Positions 5,804 to 10,717 of a stretch of 10,717 bases of DNA are shown piece by piece. The translations under genes and the position numbers were made by a program. The stretch comes from Anaerolineae bacterium (lineage in GTDB: Bacteria; Chloroflexota; Anaerolineae; B4-G1): assembly GCA_027079895.1 (NCBI GenBank), contig JALWUZ010000738.1:1-10717 (forward strand), given 5' to 3'. Numbering within the stretch: position 1 is the stretch's first letter; every line of letters starts with the position of its first letter. The notes beneath the pieces were generated by a model. That model was not told the DNA's origin and searched no databases. It saw only the letters and a program-made list of their open reading frames with translations.

Positions 5804-5824
5804 TTCCCCACCCCGTGCTATAAT
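5797..5824 (+). promoter_or_regulatory. Promoter of the large repeat-protein gene
   Basis: TTGTAA (5797-5802), a 16-nt spacer and TATAAT (5819-5824), with a TGn extension (TGC at 5816-5818). The predicted start site near 5831 gives a 5' leader of about 55 nt before the ATG at 5885. The nine-base TGCTATAAT is identical to that of the divergent ligase promoter. Confidence 0.72.
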
Positions 5825-5884
5825 CTCCCTCACCCAGTGACTTGTGAGCGTTCTCTGCTTCCAGGGCGGGAAAGGACGCGAAAA

Positions 5885-8800
5885 ATGGCTCTCAGGAATA
5901 ACTTGCGAATCGTTTGGCCGCTGGCCGGACTGCTCGCAGCGGTGGCGTTGGTACTGTTGCTTTCCATCGCCTCTACCACCCTGGCGACCTCCCCACCCGA
6001 ACCCGCTGCCTCTTCGCCCTCGTCCTCTTGGGCCCCGCTGAACCCACTTTCCGTCACCGGCGACGTATTCATCACCGGCGTTGTCACCGCCGATGACGGC
6101 GGCGCGCCCCTATCCGGCGTGAGTGTCTGCGCCAGTCAGTCCTCCCCCTACGTCTACCGCTGCGGCTCGACCGGCGTCAACGGCGTCTACTCCATCAGCG
6201 TCCCGGCGGGCTCCTACAAACTCATATTCTTCCCCGGCGACTACCACATCCCCGAATGTTACGCCGACGTCTCCTACGACGACTGCGAGAACTACTCCCC
6301 CGTCGTCGTCTCCGCCGACACGGGCGTCATCAACATCAACGCCTCCCTCGCCGCCGGCTGGCAGATTCACGGCCACGTCACCGACGAGGCGACGGCGGCT
6401 CCTATCGCCAACATCTACGTCTATGCCTACGACGCCAACTCCGCCTACTACGCCAGTTCCAACACCGCCGCCGACGGAACCTACACCACCACCCCCGGCC
6501 TGCCCTCCGGCTCCTACCAGGTGAAGTTCAAGGATTACAACACCCATCTCTACGCCACCGAGTACTACAGCGGTGCCTATCGGGCCGGCTTGGGCTCGTG
6601 GATCACCGTCACCGCCCACACCTACGACATCAACGCCTCACTGGTCAAAGGAGCCGTCATCACCGGCTTCGTCACCGCGCCCGGCGGCGTTCCCATCAAC
6701 GGGGCCGAAGTCCGGGTCTGCGAGGGGGTCAGAAACGCGCTGGTGGACGGCGCCTACAGCGACTCCTCCGGCTACTATCGGATTAGCGGATTGGGCCCTA
6801 TCTCCTACACCATCTACGCTGCCGAGGCGAGCGGACACTACCTCAGCGAGTGGTACCAGGACGCTATGGAGTGGGACGAGGCCACCCCCATTTACCTCAC
6901 CAGCGGCGTCACCGTTGCCATTGACTTCGAACTTGCCCCGGAGGGCATCATCACCGGCACCGTCACCGACGAGGACGACGGTCATCCCCTGTCCGGCATT
7001 TCCGTCTACCTCCACCGCGCCGCCGACGGCAGTTACGTCACCAATCGCGGTACCGACAGCGCCGGTCATTACCAATTCAGCGGCCTGGTGAGCGGAACCT
7101 ACAAACTCCGCTTCTACGATGGCTCCGGCTCCTACTTGGAGGAATACTACGACGACCGCTCCTCTCTGAGCGATGCCGACCCCATCACCGTCACCGCCGG
7201 GGCGACCGTCACCATTGACGTCGCCCTATCGCCCGCCGGCTTCGTCACCGGCACCGTCACCGACGCGGGCGATGGTCATCCTCTGTCCGGCATCTCCGTC
7301 AGACTCTACCGCGCCGCCGACAGCAGTTACGTCGCCGGCCGTAGCACCGACAGCGCAGGACATTACCGGTTCACCAGCGTAGAGAGTGGGACGTACAAAC
7401 TCTACTTCTACGACTACTCCGGCTCCTACCTGGAGGAATACTACGACGACCGCTCCTCCCTGAGCGAGGCCGACATCATCACCGTCACTGCCGGGGCGAC
7501 CACCACCGCTGACGCCGCCCTGTCGCCCGCCGGCTTCGTCACCGGCACCGTCACCGACGCGGACGACGGTCATCCCCTGTCCGGCATCTCCGTCTACCTC
7601 TACCGCGCCGCCGACGACAGTTACGCCGCCAGCCGCAACACCGACAGCGCGGGGCATTACCGGTTCACCGGCATAGTGAGTGGGACGTACAAACTCCGCT
7701 TCTACGACTACGACGGCTACTACCTGAAGGAATACTATGACAACCGCTCTTCTCTGAGCGAGGCCGACCCCATCACCGTCACCGCCCGGACAACCACCAC
7801 CATTGACGCCGCCCTGGAACGCGCCTCGTTCATCACCGGCACAGTCACCGACGCGGACGACGGCCATCCTCTGCCCGGCATCTCCGTCTACGTCTACCGC
7901 GCTGCCGACGACAGTTACGTCACCAACCGCAGCACCGACGGGGCAGGTCATTACCGGATTGGCGGCCTGATGAGCGGGACGTACAAACTCCGCTTCTACG
8001 ACTACGACGGCTACTACCAGGAGGAGTACTATGACAACCGCGCCACCATAGACGCGGCCGACCCCATCACCATCGCTGCCCACGTCACCCGCACCATCAA
8101 CGTCTCCCTGACGCGGGCCGCGTTCATCAACGGTACAGTCGTCGGCGACAACGGCACGCCGTTGTCCGGCATCCGCGTCTCACTCTTCGAAGGGCACACC
8201 GGCGAATACCTCTATGCCGACTACACCGACCACTCCGGCCACTACTATTTCAATGGATTACCCGCCGGAGGGTACAAACTCTACTTCTATGACTACCAAT
8301 ACATCTACCTGTCGGAGTACTACGACGACCAGGACACCATAGAAGCGGCCACCCTGTTCACCACCACCGCCGGCGTCACCACCACCATCAACGTCACCCT
8401 GACCAAAGGCGGCGTCATCACGGGCCGCGTCACCGCCGCCGACACCGGCCACGGCCTGGGTTCGGTCTACGTGAACACACGGAAACAGGACGGCGGGGGC
8501 GACTACCGCTCGTCCTACACCGACGCCAATGGCTACTACACGCTGACCGGACTGCCCGGCGGTGTCTACCGGGTAGCGTTCACCCCTCCGCAGCCGTACT
8601 ACTCGGAGTACTACGATAACTCTTACCGGAGCAGCGACTTTACCCCCCTCGTCTTCACCACCGGAGTGACGGTCACCAACATCAACGCCATCGTCAGCCC
8701 AGGGCCTCTCATCACCGGAGTAGTGACCGGCTCATCGGGCACAGTCCACGTGTACGCCTATCGGGGCGACGACAACAACAGCGCCGCCTCCGACACAGCC

Positions 8801-10492
8801 GACAGTGCGGGCCGCTACCAACTCGGCCCCCTCGTCCCCGGCCTCTACCGGGTGGAGGCACGGCCATCCGACGCCCACGTCACCACCTGGTACAGCGGGA
8901 CGACCGACCGCACCGCGGCGACCTACATCTCCGTGGCGACCGCCACCATCACCAACATCAACTTCCACCTGCCCATCGGCGGCCTCATCAGCGGCACCGT
9001 CACCGACGCCGACACCGGCCGGCCGATAGATAGCGTCATGGTGCGCGTCTATCCGGTCGGCCTCGACGCCTACGTCGCTTGGGACTACACCGACGGCGAC
9101 GGGCACTACGTCGCCTACCCCGCCCTGCCCGCCGGCGACTACCAGGTCGAGTTCTCCGCTCCCTCCGGCTACCGGAGCGAGTGGTACTCCGACGCCGCGG
9201 ACCGGGATCAGGCCACCACCGTCCACGTCACCACTGGCGTCACACTGACGGTGAACGGGCAACTATCCCCCGTCGCCAGTGGCACCGGAGCCATCACCGG
9301 CACCGTCACCGCCGCCGACACCGGCTGGCCGGTGTACTGCTGGGTCTACGCCAAAGACAGCAACGGCCAGAACATCGGCTCGGACTACGCCGGCGACGGG
9401 CGGTACGAAATCAGCGACCTGCCGGTCGGCGTCTACCGGGTCTACTTCAGCCCCTACTCCCCCTACGTCCCGATCTACTACGGCGGAGTGGACAACCTGA
9501 GCGCGGCCACCCCGGTTACAGTGACGGCCGGCGTCACCGTCGCCAACATCAACCAGATCGTCCCCCTCGGCGGCGTCATCACCGGCATCGTCAGCGATGG
9601 CTCATCCGGCCTGCCGGGCGTCTACGTTTACGCCTACGAAGTCACCGGCGGCTACGACTCCCAGAGCACCTACAGCGGGCCGGATGGCTCCTACCGGCTA
9701 GAGGGGCTGGAATCGGGCGGCTACCGCGTGCATTTCTCCCCCCGCTCCCCCTACCGCGATGAATGGTACGACGACGTTCGCTCCTCCACAGCCGCTCAGA
9801 CTGTCTCTGTGACGGTCAACACAGTCATCAGCGGCATCAACGCCACCCTGGAGACCGGCGGGATCATCACCGGGCGCATCACCGCCGCCGACAGCGGTTG
9901 GCCGATGGCGGGAGCCTACGTCAACGTCTACAGCGCGACCGGCGGATTGGTACTGAGCAGCATCTACGCCGACCGGGACGGCTACTACCGCACCCCAGGC
10001 CTCCCGGACGGTCACTACCGGGTCATCTTCTGGCCTGGCGACTGGCGTTTCTACGCCAGCGAGTGGTACGGCGGCGTTCACGACTCCGGCGACAGCCCGA
10101 CGATCACCGTCACCGCCTCCGACGTTGTCACCGGCATTGACGGCCTGCTCGACCGGTACGGTTCCATCAGCGGCGTAGTCCGCGACGAGAACGGGCATCT
10201 CCCGTTGAGCAGTGTGTACGTCGTCGTCTACAGCGCGACCAACATGGCTTTCGTGGGAAGCGACTACACCAGTTCCTGGGGCCTGTACCAGGTGCGCGGC
10301 CTGCCGGACGGAGAGTACAAAGTCCGCTTCTCCAAGACCGGCTACGAGACCCGGTGGTACAGCGACGCCGCCGACTCCGACGCCGCCCTGACCGTCACCA
10401 TCCGCCTGCCCGCCGCCCCCGACCTGTTCGGCATTGACGCCCTGCTCGGCTGGCCTTACCACGTCTACCTGCCCTGCATACTGCGCAACTGA
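5885..10492 (+). CDS. Large secreted protein of fifteen carboxypeptidase-regulatory-like repeats
   Basis: The 1535-residue product starts at ATG 5885, with AAAGGA 8 nt upstream. It opens with a signal peptide (RNN then a hydrophobic run at about 13-30, likely cut near TTLA-TS). Fifteen tandem domains of about 92-102 residues begin at residues 61, 160, 258, 355, 453, 551, 649, 747, 844, 942, 1034, 1136, 1231, 1327 and 1427. Each reads as I-T-G-x-V-T (near start), a G-x-Y turn (middle), G-x-Y-x-V/L-x-F, a W/Y-Y-x-D/G signature, then an ITVT-like strand and an IN-x-L strand. This fits the CarboxypepD_reg/CNA-B beta-sandwich fold. No enzymatic domain is visible, so a surface, adhesive or stalk role is inferred. 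Repeats 4-7 are near-identical. The first repeat holds four Cys, possibly disulfides. The C-terminus is PYHVYLPCILRN. The gene is monocistronic, divergent from the ligase operon. Confidence 0.9.
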   Translation: MALRNNLRIVWPLAGLLAAVALVLLLSIASTTLATSPPEPAASSPSSSWAPLNPLSVTGDVFITGVVTADDGGAPLSGVSVCASQSSPYVYRCGSTGVNGVYSISVPAGSYKLIFFPGDYHIPECYADVSYDDCENYSPVVVSADTGVININASLAAGWQIHGHVTDEATAAPIANIYVYAYDANSAYYASSNTAADGTYTTTPGLPSGSYQVKFKDYNTHLYATEYYSGAYRAGLGSWITVTAHTYDINASLVKGAVITGFVTAPGGVPINGAEVRVCEGVRNALVDGAYSDSSGYYRISGLGPISYTIYAAEASGHYLSEWYQDAMEWDEATPIYLTSGVTVAIDFELAPEGIITGTVTDEDDGHPLSGISVYLHRAADGSYVTNRGTDSAGHYQFSGLVSGTYKLRFYDGSGSYLEEYYDDRSSLSDADPITVTAGATVTIDVALSPAGFVTGTVTDAGDGHPLSGISVRLYRAADSSYVAGRSTDSAGHYRFTSVESGTYKLYFYDYSGSYLEEYYDDRSSLSEADIITVTAGATTTADAALSPAGFVTGTVTDADDGHPLSGISVYLYRAADDSYAASRNTDSAGHYRFTGIVSGTYKLRFYDYDGYYLKEYYDNRSSLSEADPITVTARTTTTIDAALERASFITGTVTDADDGHPLPGISVYVYRAADDSYVTNRSTDGAGHYRIGGLMSGTYKLRFYDYDGYYQEEYYDNRATIDAADPITIAAHVTRTINVSLTRAAFINGTVVGDNGTPLSGIRVSLFEGHTGEYLYADYTDHSGHYYFNGLPAGGYKLYFYDYQYIYLSEYYDDQDTIEAATLFTTTAGVTTTINVTLTKGGVITGRVTAADTGHGLGSVYVNTRKQDGGGDYRSSYTDANGYYTLTGLPGGVYRVAFTPPQPYYSEYYDNSYRSSDFTPLVFTTGVTVTNINAIVSPGPLITGVVTGSSGTVHVYAYRGDDNNSAASDTADSAGRYQLGPLVPGLYRVEARPSDAHVTTWYSGTTDRTAATYISVATATITNINFHLPIGGLISGTVTDADTGRPIDSVMVRVYPVGLDAYVAWDYTDGDGHYVAYPALPAGDYQVEFSAPSGYRSEWYSDAADRDQATTVHVTTGVTLTVNGQLSPVASGTGAITGTVTAADTGWPVYCWVYAKDSNGQNIGSDYAGDGRYEISDLPVGVYRVYFSPYSPYVPIYYGGVDNLSAATPVTVTAGVTVANINQIVPLGGVITGIVSDGSSGLPGVYVYAYEVTGGYDSQSTYSGPDGSYRLEGLESGGYRVHFSPRSPYRDEWYDDVRSSTAAQTVSVTVNTVISGINATLETGGIITGRITAADSGWPMAGAYVNVYSATGGLVLSSIYADRDGYYRTPGLPDGHYRVIFWPGDWRFYASEWYGGVHDSGDSPTITVTASDVVTGIDGLLDRYGSISGVVRDENGHLPLSSVYVVVYSATNMAFVGSDYTSSWGLYQVRGLPDGEYKVRFSKTGYETRWYSDAADSDAALTVTIRLPAAPDLFGIDALLGWPYHVYLPCILRN
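6947..8122 (+). repeat. Four recent 294-bp tandem duplications within the repeat-protein gene
   Basis: Units begin at 6947, 7241, 7535 and 7829, each exactly 294 bp (98 codons). They share long identical stretches such as the segments encoding TGTVTDA, GHPLSGISVY, SGTYKL and EEYYDDRSSLS. The repeats on either side are clearly more diverged. This is a recently amplified block in an older domain array, and the unit length keeps the reading frame on gain or loss. Confidence 0.88.
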
Positions 10493-10507
10493 TTGAAGAT
10501 CTCTGCT

Positions 10508-10533
10508 CGTTCCCACGCTCCAGCGTGGGAACG
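10508..10533 (+). terminator. Long inverted repeat 16 nt past the stop of the large gene
   Basis: CGTTCCCACGCT and AGCGTGGGAACG form a 12-bp perfect inverted repeat with a CC centre (effectively an 11-bp stem with loop TCCA). The position suits transcription termination, but no T run follows, so it is more likely part of a dispersed repeat that may also block 3' degradation. From memory, this GTTCCCACGCTCCAGCGTGGGAAC core recurs in the intergenic DNA of many unrelated bacteria. Confidence 0.55.
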
Positions 10534-10562
10534 GCGGGTTGACGCTCCGCGTCAGATCTTGT

Positions 10563-10607
10563 GGCAGCGAATGAGTCCGCTGCCTGGGTATGAGTCCCGA
10601 ACCCAGG
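10563..10607. repeat. 45-bp direct repeat, copy 1
   Basis: Begins GGCAGCGAATGAGTCCGC and ends CCCGAACCCAGG. The second copy is at 10673-10717. Each copy contains two hairpins: GGCAGCG pairing with CGCTGCC, and CCTGGGT pairing with ACCCAGG. The copies differ at seven positions, and the G-C pair of the first stem in this copy becomes a G-T pair in the other, so pairing is kept. Confidence 0.85.
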
Positions 10608-10672
10608 CGGCGGATTTATCCGTCGCCAGTGAACGGTGAGGCGAGCGTGACGCTCGCGTTCCCACGCTTTGC

Positions 10673-10717
10673 GGCAGCGGATGAATCCGTTGCCTGGGCG
10701 CGAGACCCGAACCCAGG
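10673..10717. repeat. 45-bp direct repeat, copy 2 (at window edge)
   Basis: Matches 10563-10607 with seven differences and ends exactly at the window edge, so the element may continue. It is preceded by the half-motif GTTCCCACGCT, as copy 1 is preceded by the full inverted repeat, supporting a composite unit duplicated as a whole. Confidence 0.82.

Larger units (their letters stand above)
10493..10717. repeat. Non-coding, hairpin-rich dispersed-repeat-like region
   Basis: No gene is seen in these 225 bp after the stop of the large gene. It contains a 12-bp inverted repeat, several shorter stems (GACGC/GCGTC at 10541-10553; GCGAGCG/CGCTCGC at 10641-10657), a second half-copy of GTTCCCACGCT (10658-10668) and a 45-bp direct repeat. 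The layout suggests one complete and one partial copy of a mobile intergenic repeat that continues past the window. Confidence 0.75.

Noticed and set aside
5750..5884. N-terminal extension of the large repeat protein starting in the octamer repeat
   Set aside because: It would span the promoter, encodes low-complexity Cys/His residues, and places the signal peptide internally; ATG 5885 has a ribosome site and a proper signal peptide.
6110..6786. Additional plus- and minus-strand frames at the start of the repeat gene
   Set aside because: They are Pro/Arg/Ser or Gly/Val-rich frameshift shadows of the large gene without initiation signals.
7226..8083. Antisense open frame opposite the repeat protein
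   Set aside because: Val/Gly/Asp-rich complement of the Thr/Ala/Ser codons of the repeats; it repeats only because the real gene does.

Overview
The window looks like chromosomal DNA from a GC-rich bacterium, most likely a member of the Chloroflexota (Anaerolineae-like). This placement is an inference. It rests on high GC content, the tRNA-tig-clpP layout, a very large secreted protein made only of carboxypeptidase-regulatory-like repeats with a YLP..LRN-type C-terminus, and a short-octamer intergenic repeat. No marker gene here allows a firm assignment.

Positions 1-5309 are coded entirely on the minus strand. In transcription order (right to left) they are: a YbdK-type carboxylate-amine ligase; an HD-domain phosphohydrolase overlapping it by 4 nt; a CPBP/CAAX intramembrane protease 3 nt further on; a sigma70-type promoter; tRNA-Leu(TAG); a hairpin; trigger factor (TTG start); ClpP (GTG start, 1 nt after the tig stop); a strong intrinsic terminator; and the N-terminal 260 codons of an indolepyruvate:ferredoxin oxidoreductase alpha subunit that runs off the left edge. 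The tig-clpP pair is a protein-quality-control unit (nascent-chain chaperone plus protease core). The ligase-HD-CPBP trio is a tight operon whose joint role is unknown.

Positions 5219-5673 hold the oddest structure. The first 91 bp of the ligase gene (start region plus about 25 codons) is present as five head-to-tail copies of exactly 91 bp. Only the last copy is the real gene start. The promoter (extended -10, TGCTATAAT) lies beyond the outermost copy, 364 bp from the functional start. The outermost copy keeps both ATG codons of the gene, while the three internal copies have ACG at both sites. Next to the array is an 8-bp imperfect tandem repeat (5717-5803), followed by a plus-strand promoter carrying the same TGCTATAAT motif.

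Positions 5885-10492 encode a 1535-residue secreted protein on the plus strand. It has a signal peptide, fifteen tandem beta-sandwich repeats of about 97 residues (repeats 4-7 are recent 294-bp duplications), and a short C-terminal tail. No catalytic domain is visible. The last 225 bp are non-coding and packed with hairpins and a 45-bp direct repeat, typical of a dispersed intergenic repeat element.
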